From positions 4,774,001 through 4,838,000 of the forward strand of contig NZ_LT670819.1 in assembly GCF_900129855.1 (NCBI RefSeq): a stretch of 64,000 bases of DNA, in the 5' to 3' direction. Shown piece by piece: positions 24,627-32,498 of this stretch. The stretch is from Streptomyces sp. 3214.6 (GTDB lineage: Bacteria > Actinomycetota > Actinomycetes > Streptomycetales > Streptomycetaceae). Under the pieces are notes generated by a model. The model searched no databases, was not told the origin of the DNA, and saw nothing but the letters and a program-made list of their open reading frames with translations. The position numbers and the translations under genes are program-made. Position 1 is the first letter of the stretch. Every line of letters begins with the position of its first letter.

Positions 24627-26717
24627 CTAACGGCGGCCGACGGGCTGACCCTCCTGGCCTGCGCCGATCGCGTCCTCGCGGGGCTCCCCCGCCGGGGTGC
24701 CGTCGCGGAGGCTGCCCAGGAGCTCGCGCATCGCGGCCAGCGCCTCCCGGGCGGCCGGGGCCACCTCTTCGAGACGGCCCTCCTCGGCGACACGGACCAC
24801 GTCGGCGGCCCGGTCCAGCACCGCGGAACGCAACCCGGCGGCGACGCGCTGCCGTTCGGCGTGCGCGGCGGCGACCGCGTCGTGGACGGCCTGCCCCAGC
24901 TCGGAGTCCTCGCGCCCGGTGACCGTCGTGCGCCGGGACCGTACGGCGAAGCCCGCCAGCCAGGCGGCGCCCAGCGGCGGCAGCAGGAGCAGCGCCAGGG
25001 CGAACACGCCGACGCCGATCGCCAGGGGTCCGGCGGGGCGGCCGTCGAGGACCCCGTCCCGTGCCGCAGCCGCCGCGGCCGCACCGCCCAGCGCCCCGGC
25101 GGCCGACGGCACCGAGATCCAACTCGCCCACGCCGTACCGCCGTTGGCGCCCACGGCGTACACCCCGGCCAGCAGTGCGCAGCCGCCCGCGACCAGGACC
25201 CAGACCGGATCCGCGGCACCGGGCAGCCACGGCCACCCCCAGACGCCCGCGCCCACCGCGGCCAGCGCCGCCCAGGGCATCCGCCGCCGCCACAGCAGCG
25301 GCAGCACCTGGACGAGCAGCAGCGCGCCCAGCAACAGCCGGGCCCCCACGTCGCGGGACTCGCCGAACAGCAGCGCCGCCGGGACGGCGAGCACCCCGAG
25401 CAACGCGGCATGCTCAGCGAACCGCCAGTCGACGCCCACGAGGCCGAAGACTCGCGTGCCCCCGGAGTGCGCCGGGTGGGCGGGAAGCTCGGCCCGTACC
25501 GACCAGCCGCCGGCCGGACCGGGCCGCGGCCCTGCCGTCATCGTGCCGCCGACGGCCGCGGCGCGCTCCTTCATCCCGGCCGTCCCCCGCCCGGACCCGA
25601 GCCCACGCCCGATGTCCGGACTCCCCGACGCCCTCGAACTCGCCGCAGAATGCGCTTCGTTGACGATGGTCAGGGTCAGCCGTCCGTCGTGCGGGTCCCG
25701 CACCTCGACGCGGACGGGCGCTCCCGGGGCGTACCGCAGCGCGTTGGTGAGCGCCTCCCGGGCGATGCCGAACACGGCGTCGGCCACCGCCTGCCCGACC
25801 TCGGCCCCGGCCTCGACGTCCACTTCGACCTCGACGGGCTGGCCCAGCCGCACGAAGCCGGCCGCCAGCTCCCCGAGCCGCTCCCCGAGCCGCTCCGCCG
25901 GCAGAACGTGACCGCCGTCGTCGTCCTCCTCGGCGGTGCGCAGGGTGTCGACCAGCCGATGCAGGGTGTCCAGGGTCTCGCGGCCCGTGCGGGCGGCGAA
26001 CTCCAGGGCCTCGGCGGCGAGTTCGGGGCGACTGCCGGCGAGGTGTCCGGCCGCGTTCGCGGTGACGACGACCGAGGTGAGGTGGTGGGCGCTGACGTCG
26101 TGCAACTCCCGGGCGAGTCTGCGCCGTTCGGCCGTGGCCGCCTCCCGCCGCTCGGCCCGCGCCCGCTCGAGCCGGCCGGCCGCCTGCGCCCGCGAGGCCA
26201 GCCATCGGGCACGCCCCCGGCCGAGTCCGGCGCCGACCAGGCAGACGGCGGCGGTCAGGACCTGGTCGGCTCGGTGCGCGAGCCCCACCCCGTCCGCCGC
26301 GAGGCTCACCAGGACCTCGAACCCGACCAGGACGGCGACGGCCCGTAGCGTCACCGGCAGGGTGGTGCGGGCCGCGACCGAGTACACGGCGACGGCCTCG
26401 CCCACGAGGGCGTACACCACGACCGCGTCCGCGGGCACGACGAGCCGGCCGAGTTCGGCCACGACGACGACCCCGGCGAGCGCGATCAGCGGCGCCCGCC
26501 GCCGCAGGGCCAGCGCGCCGGTGACGGCCGTCCCCGCCGCCACGGCCACCGTCACGTCGGCGACGACGACCTGATGGCCGTCCCACTCCACCGCGCCGGG
26601 CCAGACGAGCAGTTGCCCGGCCATGACGGCCAGCGGCAGCAGCCAGTTCCGTACGCTCTCCACGAGGACAGGAGCATAGGCGGGCGCCCGGAACCGCACG
26701 TCGTCCGCCGGACGCAC
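24627..26717 (-). CDS. NarL-type sensor histidine kinase with second membrane module and degenerate DHp-like tail
   Basis: A 696-aa sensor. Residues 20-170 carry about five membrane segments. The kinase core follows: H-box ERRRLARELHDVSAHHLTSVV near 205 with the phosphoacceptor His, then N-box IAREALTNALRYAPG near 330 and G-box GTAGMKERAAAVGG near 390. Unusually the protein continues with another 4-6 membrane segments (about 435-600) and a second helical region, AERQRVAAGLRSAVLDRAADV near 625. This resembles an H-box in which the His is lost, and no second ATPase domain follows. GTG 26717 gives the longest form; GTG 26663 would also open in front of the first membrane segment. It is followed closely by its regulator. 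Confidence 0.85.
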   Translation of the reverse strand: MRPADDVRFRAPAYAPVLVESVRNWLLPLAVMAGQLLVWPGAVEWDGHQVVVADVTVAVAAGTAVTGALALRRRAPLIALAGVVVVAELGRLVVPADAVVVYALVGEAVAVYSVAARTTLPVTLRAVAVLVGFEVLVSLAADGVGLAHRADQVLTAAVCLVGAGLGRGRARWLASRAQAAGRLERARAERREAATAERRRLARELHDVSAHHLTSVVVTANAAGHLAGSRPELAAEALEFAARTGRETLDTLHRLVDTLRTAEEDDDGGHVLPAERLGERLGELAAGFVRLGQPVEVEVDVEAGAEVGQAVADAVFGIAREALTNALRYAPGAPVRVEVRDPHDGRLTLTIVNEAHSAASSRASGSPDIGRGLGSGRGTAGMKERAAAVGGTMTAGPRPGPAGGWSVRAELPAHPAHSGGTRVFGLVGVDWRFAEHAALLGVLAVPAALLFGESRDVGARLLLGALLLVQVLPLLWRRRMPWAALAAVGAGVWGWPWLPGAADPVWVLVAGGCALLAGVYAVGANGGTAWASWISVPSAAGALGGAAAAAAARDGVLDGRPAGPLAIGVGVFALALLLLPPLGAAWLAGFAVRSRRTTVTGREDSELGQAVHDAVAAAHAERQRVAAGLRSAVLDRAADVVRVAEEGRLEEVAPAAREALAAMRELLGSLRDGTPAGEPREDAIGAGQEGQPVGRR

Positions 26718-26816
26718 CCCGCGCCTACCCGTCTCTACCTTCCGATAGAGCGGACGGCGCCGGGACTCGTACCGCCGCCCGACGCGCCCGCCGTCCGCCG
26801 CGGCGAGGCTGGTGGC

Positions 26817-27116
26817 ATGCAGCTGACCTACCTCGTCGTCCCGCTCCTCGCCCTCGCGATCGCCGCCCGGTTCGTCTGGAGCGGCGAGCGTCCCGCGCCC
26901 CCGGTCTGGCTGGCCGTCGCCCTGTGCCTCGCCTCCTACCCGCTCGGCATCCTGGCCGCGACCGCCCTCGGGCTGGACGTCAACTCCTCCTCCGGCCGCG
27001 GGGTCCGCCTGAGCGTGGCCGTGGAAGCCGCCTTCCTGGCGGGCCCGGTGGCAACCGCGGCACGGAAGGCGGCCCGGTCACTGGCCCCGAAGCGACGGAG
27101 CCGTGAGCGGGCCTGA
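26817..27116 (+). CDS. Small membrane protein, function unknown
   Basis: A 99-aa protein with two or three hydrophobic segments (LTYLVVPLLALAIAARFVW; WLAVALCLASYPLGILAATAL; VAVEAAFLAGPVATAARKA) and a basic C-terminus. GAGG precedes ATG 26817 by about 8 bp. It is divergent from the kinase gene and convergent with the MarR gene. I do not recognise a family. Confidence 0.65.
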   Translation: MQLTYLVVPLLALAIAARFVWSGERPAPPVWLAVALCLASYPLGILAATALGLDVNSSSGRGVRLSVAVEAAFLAGPVATAARKAARSLAPKRRSRERA

Positions 27117-27135
27117 GGTCGGTCGACCGGCCGGG

Positions 27136-27567
27136 TCATGGACCCGCGTCCGCGTCCTGATCCGCCGTCACGCGGCGCAGCAGGTTCAGCAGCGTCGTGC
27201 GGTCGGTCTCGTCCAGGGGCGCGAAGCAGGCGGCGAGGACCTCGTCGGCGATCCGGTGGCCGGCCGCCAGAACCTGTTCGCCGGACGGGGTGAGGTGGTG
27301 CTCGATGCGCCGGCCGCCGCCGGGGCGGCGCTCGATCAGGCCCAGCGCCGTCATGCGCCCGGCGAGCGTGCCGAAGGCCTGCTCGCTCTGGAAGGTGGCC
27401 GCCGCCAGCGCGCGGCCCGTGGCCCCGGGTGACTCGCTGATCGCCCGGAGGGCGTCCCACTGGGCGAGCGTGGCGCCGACGGTGGCGAGCCGGCTGTCCA
27501 GGGCGCGGTGCTGTCGATACTGCGCCTGCTTGACGGCGCGTCCCAGGAGCTGCAGTTCATCGGGCAT
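27136..27567 (-). CDS. MarR-family transcriptional regulator
   Basis: A 143-aa winged-helix regulator. VGATLAQWDALRAISESPG near residue 30, the recognition region TGRALAAATFQSEQAFGTLAGRMTALGLI near 50-78 and the wing ERRPGGGRRIEHHLTPSGEQVL near 80 are standard for MarR. It is divergent from a hydrolase gene with only 61 bp between starts. An AT-rich palindromic block sits there, so it probably represses both genes and may respond to a compound processed by the hydrolase. Confidence 0.9.
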   Translation of the reverse strand: MPDELQLLGRAVKQAQYRQHRALDSRLATVGATLAQWDALRAISESPGATGRALAAATFQSEQAFGTLAGRMTALGLIERRPGGGRRIEHHLTPSGEQVLAAGHRIADEVLAACFAPLDETDRTTLLNLLRRVTADQDADAGP

Positions 27568-27586
27568 GAGCGCAGTCTAATGCACG

Positions 27587-27616
27587 ACTAAGCTAGCTTA
27601 TATAAACATCCTTAGT
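27587..27616. promoter_or_regulatory. Palindromic operator between MarR and hydrolase genes
   Basis: A perfect 12-bp palindrome TAAGCTAGCTTA (27589-27600) lies within a wider inverted repeat ACTAAG ... CTTAGT (27587-27592 / 27611-27616). The sequence TATAAA between the arms could be a -10 element. Its AT content stands out from the surrounding DNA. MarR proteins typically bind such 16-30 bp palindromes over their divergent promoters. Confidence 0.65.
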
Positions 27617-27628
27617 TATGCTCGGCGC

Positions 27629-28423
27629 ATGCCTACCGACACCTCTGCCGACCTCACCTTCGCCACGGCCGGCACCGGCCGCCCCGTCCTCGTCCTGCAC
27701 GGCGGCGGCGGACCGGCCACGGTCGCCGGCCTCGCCGCCCATCTGGCGCGGACCGCCCACACCCTCACCCCCACCCACCCCGGCTGGAACGGCACCCACC
27801 GCCCCGACTGGCTGACCGGCGTCGACGACCTCGCCCTGGCCTACCTCCGCCATCTGCACGCCCTCGGCCTGCGCGACGTCCTCGTGGTCGGCTCCTCGTT
27901 CGGCGGCTGGACGGCCGCGGAGATGGCCGTGCGCGACACGGCGGGCATCATCACCGACCTCGTCCTGATCGACGCCGTCGGCGTGCACGTGCCCGACGAG
28001 CCGATCCGGGACTTCTTCACCCTGGACGCCCGCGGTGTCGCCGAACACGTCTGGCACGACCCGGAGCGCCACTACCAGGACCCGGCCCTCCTCACACCCG
28101 CCCAACTCGCCGCCATGCGGGCCAACATGGCCACCCTGCGAATTCTCGCGGGCGAGCCCAACATGCACGACCCGAAACTGCTGCGCCGCCTGCGTCATGT
28201 CACCGTCCCCACCCTGCTGCTGTGGGGCGCCAGCGACCGCATCGTCACACCGGCGTACGGCGCGGCCTACGCCGATGCGTTCGCCGACGGCCGGCTCCAG
28301 GTCGTCCCCGAAGCCGGCCACCTCCCGCACATCGAACAGCCGGAAGCCACCTTCGCCCTGCTCGACGCCCACCTCCGCACCACAGGCACCCCGCTCCACA
28401 ACGGCCCCACACAAATGACATGA
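27629..28423 (+). CDS. Alpha/beta-fold hydrolase
   Basis: A 264-aa serine hydrolase. The oxyanion region VLVLHGGGGPATV lies near residue 19, the nucleophile elbow VVGSSFGGWTAAEM near 89, the acid Asp in LLLWGASDRIVTPAYG near 203 and the His in EAGHLPHIEQPE near 233. No signal peptide, so cytoplasmic. It is probably controlled by the divergent MarR regulator. The substrate (ester, lactone or epoxide) is not readable from sequence. Confidence 0.9.
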   Translation: MPTDTSADLTFATAGTGRPVLVLHGGGGPATVAGLAAHLARTAHTLTPTHPGWNGTHRPDWLTGVDDLALAYLRHLHALGLRDVLVVGSSFGGWTAAEMAVRDTAGIITDLVLIDAVGVHVPDEPIRDFFTLDARGVAEHVWHDPERHYQDPALLTPAQLAAMRANMATLRILAGEPNMHDPKLLRRLRHVTVPTLLLWGASDRIVTPAYGAAYADAFADGRLQVVPEAGHLPHIEQPEATFALLDAHLRTTGTPLHNGPTQMT

Positions 28424-28426
28424 GCC

Positions 28427-28448
28427 ATTCACATCCGGTCCATATCCG
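28427..28448 (+). promoter_or_regulatory. Possible PHO box (two 11-bp direct repeats) upstream of the pst-like operon
   Basis: ATTCACATCCG and GTCCATATCCG are adjacent 11-bp units matching at 8 of 11 positions. Streptomyces PhoP binds pairs of 11-nt units related to GTTCACC; the first unit keeps TTCAC. Location about 100 bp before pstC fits, but the match is weak. Confidence 0.3.
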
Positions 28449-28480
28449 ACGGCCCACAGCGACAGGAATCAGCCATTGAA

Positions 28481-28520
28481 TCTCCCCGCGTGGCTCAATC
28501 ACCGAGCCACGTAGGGGAGA
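28481..28520 (+). promoter_or_regulatory. Long stem-loop in the pstC leader
   Basis: TCTCCCC-GC-GTGGCTC pairs with GAGCCAC-GTA-GGGGAGA around the loop AATCACC: two perfect 7-bp stems separated by a small internal loop. It ends 24 bp before the pstC start. It may terminate the hydrolase transcript or act as a structured leader; no U-run follows. Confidence 0.55.
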
Positions 28521-28544
28521 AACGTTTCCTTTGGGGGCGCAGCG

Positions 28545-29561
28545 GTGTCCGTACTGGAGGCTTCCGGCGAACCGGAGCCCGAAAGACCCGTTCCTCGGAG
28601 GCTGTACGCGGCTCCCGGGCTCGGTGACCGCATCTTCCGGTATCAGCTGACGGCCACCGGAGTCGTCGTCCTCTGCGTCATGGCGGCCGTCGGACTGTTC
28701 CTGCTGCTGAGGGCCGGTCAGGCGCTGCACGCCAGAGGGTGGAGGTTCCTCACCACCGCCGCATGGCAGCCGGACGTCCACAACTTCGGCATCGCGGCCG
28801 TACTCACCGGCACCCTGCTGATCGCCGCCGTCGCGGTGACCCTCTCCGTGCCGCTGGCCGTCGCCACCGCGCTGTTCATCTCCGACGTGGCCCCCCGCGG
28901 GCTGCGCCGCACCCTGGTCACGATGGTCGACCTGATGGCGGCCGTCCCGTCCGTGGTCTACGGACTCTGGGGCCTGTTCTTCCTCCAGCAGCATGTGATC
29001 GGACTGTCGCGCTGGCTGTCCACCTGGTTCGGCTGGATCCCGCTGTTCACGGTCGACGGCACCGCACCCGGTGAGCCACTCGCCTCCGACAGCGTCTACA
29101 CCGCGTCCACCTTCGTCGCCGGGATCGTCGTCGCGCTGATGGTCGCGCCGATCCAGTGCTCGGTGATGCGGGAGGTGTTCGCGCAGGCCCCGGCCGGCGA
29201 ACGGGAGGGCGCGTACGCGCTGGGCGCGACCCGGTGGGGGATGATCCGCACGGTCGTCCTGCCCTACGGCAAGGGCGGGATCATCGGCGGGACGATGCTC
29301 GGGCTCGGGCGGGCACTCGGCGAGACGATCGCCGTCTACCTGATCATCTCGCCGGTGTTCACCATCCAGCCGCACCTGCTGCAGACCGGCTCGAACTCGG
29401 TGTCCTCCCTGATCGCCCTGCACTACGGCGATGCCTCCGACTTCGGCATGTCGGCGCTGATGGCGGCCGGCCTGGCGCTGTTCCTGCTCACCCTGGCGGT
29501 CAACTTCACCGCCTCCACCGTCGTGGCCCGTTCACGGTCCGGCGCGCAGAGCGAGGCATGA
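28545..29561 (+). CDS. pstC: Phosphate-type ABC transporter permease PstC
   Basis: A 338-aa inner-membrane permease. The start is GTG 28545. Segments include VVVLCVMAAVGLFLLLRAG, an outward loop, FGIAAVLTGTLLIAAVAVTL, and the EAA-type coupling region REGAYALGATRWGMIRTVVLPYGKGGIIGG near residues 220-245. PstC-specific motifs MAAVPSVVYGLWGLFFL and LGRALGETIAVYLI are present. The gene is followed after 1 bp by pstA. The operon order here is pstC, pstA, pstS-like, two further binding-type proteins, a sortase-fold protein, then pstB, unlike the standard pstSCAB. Confidence 0.9.
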   Translation: MSVLEASGEPEPERPVPRRLYAAPGLGDRIFRYQLTATGVVVLCVMAAVGLFLLLRAGQALHARGWRFLTTAAWQPDVHNFGIAAVLTGTLLIAAVAVTLSVPLAVATALFISDVAPRGLRRTLVTMVDLMAAVPSVVYGLWGLFFLQQHVIGLSRWLSTWFGWIPLFTVDGTAPGEPLASDSVYTASTFVAGIVVALMVAPIQCSVMREVFAQAPAGEREGAYALGATRWGMIRTVVLPYGKGGIIGGTMLGLGRALGETIAVYLIISPVFTIQPHLLQTGSNSVSSLIALHYGDASDFGMSALMAAGLALFLLTLAVNFTASTVVARSRSGAQSEA

Positions 29562-29562
29562 G

Positions 29563-30858
29563 ATGACGGTCGTAGACGTGCTCGGGCCCGCCCCGCAGGC
29601 GGCCGACGCCCCGCTCCCGCTCCCCGACGTGCCGCGCCGTGTCGGCGGCCTCACCCGCAACGGTGTGCTGCGTCTCGGCGGGGCCGCCGCCTCCGGACTG
29701 TGCGTCGCGGTGCTGCTGTTCGGGCAGATCGCGCCGTTCTCCGGCGCGCTGGGCTTCGCCGTCACCGCGTACGCCGCCTTCCTCGCGGTCTACGCGGTGC
29801 TGACCGGTCTGGAGGAGGACCGCCAGGCGGTACGCGACCGGGTGATGACGGTCGTCCTGTGGACCGCGGCCGGACTGCTGTTCACCGGGCTCGTCATGGT
29901 CGTCGGCTTCACGGCCTGGCGGGGTCGGGAGGCGCTGCCGCACGGGAACTTCTTCACCCAGGACATGCAGGCGGCGGGCCCGCTGGACCCGTTGAGCAAC
30001 GGCGGCATCGCCCACGCGATGCTCGGCACACTGATCATGATCGCCATCGCGCTCACGATCACCGTGCCGCTGGGCCTGGCCTGCGCGGTGTATCTGAACC
30101 AGCTCCCCGGCCGCTTCTCCCGCTTCGTGCGGACCATCGTCGAGGCGATGACCGCGCTGCCGTCGGTCGTGGCGGGGCTCATGGTGTACGCCACCTGGAT
30201 CCTCGGCCTCGGCATGCAGAAGTCGGGGCTGGCGGCCGGCCTCGCGATCAGCGTGATGATGCTGCCGATCGTGATCCGGGCGGCGGACGTCGTCCTGCGC
30301 CTGGTACCCGGCACGCTGACGGAGGCCGCGGAGGCGCTGGGCGCGCCGCGCTGGCGGACGGTGTGGCACGTGGTCCTGCCGACGGCCCGCTCGGGCCTCG
30401 CGACCGCCGTCATCCTCGGCACGGCACGCGGCATCGGCGAGACATCACCGGTACTGCTGACGGCGGGCTTCACGGCGGCGCTGAACGCCGACCCGACGAG
30501 CGGCCCGATGGTCTCGCTCCCCCTGGCGGTCTTCAACTTCGTCAAGTCGCCCGAACCCACGATGATCGCCCGCGGCTTCGGCGCGGCGGCGGTCCTGATG
30601 GCCCTGGTCCTGGTCCTCTTCGCGATCGCCCGGGTCATCGGCGGCAGAGGCCCGGGCCACGAGAGCAAGCGGCAGGCCCGCAAGGCAGCCCGAGCGTCCC
30701 GACGGGACGCCACGAGATACGCCAAGACCAAGCACCTCAGGGGCGCGGGACGCATCGATATGCGGCTCCGCCGCGTGGGCGCGACCAGCCCCAACGCACC
30801 CGCACCCGCACCCGCACCCGCACCCGACAACGGCCCCACCAACGGAGACCGTCACTGA
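29563..30858 (+). CDS. pstA: Phosphate-type ABC transporter permease PstA
   Basis: A 431-aa permease, longer than the usual 280-300 residues. An N-terminal extension of about 110 residues carries two or three extra membrane segments (LRLGGAAASGLCVAVLLFG; FAVTAYAAFLAVYAVLTG). The conserved core has MTALPSVVAGLMVYATWIL near 190, EAAEALGAPRWRTVWHVVLPTARSGL near 255 and GTARGIGETSPVLLTAGF near 285. The C-terminus is a basic tail ending in an Ala-Pro repeat encoded by a hexanucleotide repeat. The stop overlaps the next start by one base (TGATG). Confidence 0.9.
   Translation: MTVVDVLGPAPQAADAPLPLPDVPRRVGGLTRNGVLRLGGAAASGLCVAVLLFGQIAPFSGALGFAVTAYAAFLAVYAVLTGLEEDRQAVRDRVMTVVLWTAAGLLFTGLVMVVGFTAWRGREALPHGNFFTQDMQAAGPLDPLSNGGIAHAMLGTLIMIAIALTITVPLGLACAVYLNQLPGRFSRFVRTIVEAMTALPSVVAGLMVYATWILGLGMQKSGLAAGLAISVMMLPIVIRAADVVLRLVPGTLTEAAEALGAPRWRTVWHVVLPTARSGLATAVILGTARGIGETSPVLLTAGFTAALNADPTSGPMVSLPLAVFNFVKSPEPTMIARGFGAAAVLMALVLVLFAIARVIGGRGPGHESKRQARKAARASRRDATRYAKTKHLRGAGRIDMRLRRVGATSPNAPAPAPAPAPDNGPTNGDRH
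30796..30825. repeat. Hexanucleotide repeat (GCACCC)x5 in pstA 3' end
   Basis: Five perfect GCACCC units encode an (Ala-Pro)n tail near the C-terminus of PstA. Length change would be in frame and confined to the cytoplasmic tail. Confidence 0.9.
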
Positions 30859-32498
30859 TGTCCAGCCTTGTCATCAACGCCCTGCGACGGCTGGGCATCC
30901 TGGCCGCACTGCTCACCACCCTCACAGTCGTCGGCGTCCCGCAGAACGCGTTCGCGGATTCCTACACCCCCATCGCCGGCGCCGGCTCCACCTGGGCCGA
31001 GAACGCCGTCGACGAATGGCGCCGGGCGGTCAACCAGTACGGGATGCGGATCTCGTACGCCGGCCAGGGATCGTCCGACGGGCGGCGGCAGTTCCTCAGC
31101 GGAACCGTCGACTTCGCGGTGTCCGACATCCCCTTCCAGACGCATCCGACCGACGGCAGCGCCGCCGAGCGGCCGGCCGCCGGGTCGTACGCCTACATGC
31201 CGATCGTGGCCGGCGGCACCGTGTTCATGTACCACCTGACGGTCAACGGCAGGCGGGTCACCAACCTGCGCCTCTCCGGAGACGTCGTCACCAAGATCTT
31301 CACCGGGGTGGTGAAGACCTGGGACGACCCCGTCATCAAGGCCGACAACCCGGGGCTCCAGCTCCCGCACCGCACGATCGTGCCGGTCGTCCGCTCCGAC
31401 GGGTCGGGCTCCACCGCCCAGTTCACGATGTGGATGGCCGCCCAGCACGCACCGCTGTGGCAGGCGTACTGCGGGCGCGTGGGCCGCTCGGGGGCGTGCG
31501 GGCAGACCTCGTACTACCCGACGGTCACCGGCATGATCGCCCAGTCCGGCGACCTGGGCGTGGCCGGTTACGTCGCGCAGAACTACGGCGAGGGCTCGAT
31601 CGGCTACGTCAACTACTCCTACGCCATCAACGCGCACTATCCGGTCGCCAAGGTCCTCAACCACGCCGGCTACTACACCGAGCCCACCCCGAAGAACGTG
31701 GCGGTCTCCCTGCTCAAGGCGAAGATCAACACCGACAAGAGCTCGGCGGACTACCTCACCCAGCAGCTGTCGGGCGTCTACAACGACAGCGACCCGCGCA
31801 ACTACCCGCTGTCCAGCTACTCGTACATGATCCTGCCGCTGACGGTGCAGGGCACGTTCACCGAGGCCAAGGGCAAGACGCTCGGCGCGTTCTCCTACTA
31901 CTTCATGTGCCAGGGGCAGCAGCGGGCGCCCGACCTCGGCTACTCGCCGCTGCCGATCAACCTGGTGCGGGCGGGCTTCGAACAGATCCGCCGCATCCCG
32001 GGCGTGCGGGCGCAGAACATCAACATCAACACCTGCAACAACCCGACCTTCACCTCCGACGGCCGCAACAAGCTCGCCGAGACCGCCCCCTACCCGAAGG
32101 CCTGCGACAAGAAGGGCGCCGCGCCCTGCACGAGCGGCAGCGGCGGCGCCAAGTCGACGTCGTCCGACGGAAGTCCGGGCGGCGGCACAGCCGCCGGCGG
32201 CGGGTCCGGCACGGCCGGCGGGACCGGGGCGGCCGCCACCACCCCCGCCGTCGACCCCGACACCGGTCAGACCCTGGCCCCGGCCGCCGGTACGGCCGGT
32301 GGCGGCCCGGGCGGCCCCGCGGCCGCCGCCGACGGCACGATCGCCCTCGCCCAGCCGGTCGCCGTCGCCGGGCACTCCGGCTGGACCGGCACCCAGACGC
32401 TGATGGTGCTGGCCGCGTTCCTGGTCCTCGCGCTGATCCTGCTGCCGTCGGTCGTGTCCCGGCTGATCGGCCGCTCCTCGGACGGAGGCGGGCGATGA
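30858..32498 (+). CDS. pstS: PstS-like phosphate-binding protein with C-terminal membrane anchor
   Basis: A 546-aa exported protein. The signal peptide ends near AFADS (residue 35). The PBP domain starts YTPIAGAGSTWAENAVDEWR with the PstS phosphate-binding loop, then SYAGQGSSDGRRQFLSGTVDFAVSDIPF near 70 and VVRSDGSGSTAQFT near 180, the second phosphate-contact segment. From about 430 to 510 comes a Gly/Ser/Thr/Ala-rich linker. It ends with a membrane helix (TLMVLAAFLVLALILLPSVV) and a short basic tail. It is anchored by a C-terminal helix, not by a lipobox as in ordinary PstS. It overlaps the next gene by ATGA. Confidence 0.85.
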   Translation: MSSLVINALRRLGILAALLTTLTVVGVPQNAFADSYTPIAGAGSTWAENAVDEWRRAVNQYGMRISYAGQGSSDGRRQFLSGTVDFAVSDIPFQTHPTDGSAAERPAAGSYAYMPIVAGGTVFMYHLTVNGRRVTNLRLSGDVVTKIFTGVVKTWDDPVIKADNPGLQLPHRTIVPVVRSDGSGSTAQFTMWMAAQHAPLWQAYCGRVGRSGACGQTSYYPTVTGMIAQSGDLGVAGYVAQNYGEGSIGYVNYSYAINAHYPVAKVLNHAGYYTEPTPKNVAVSLLKAKINTDKSSADYLTQQLSGVYNDSDPRNYPLSSYSYMILPLTVQGTFTEAKGKTLGAFSYYFMCQGQQRAPDLGYSPLPINLVRAGFEQIRRIPGVRAQNININTCNNPTFTSDGRNKLAETAPYPKACDKKGAAPCTSGSGGAKSTSSDGSPGGGTAAGGGSGTAGGTGAAATTPAVDPDTGQTLAPAAGTAGGGPGGPAAAADGTIALAQPVAVAGHSGWTGTQTLMVLAAFLVLALILLPSVVSRLIGRSSDGGGR

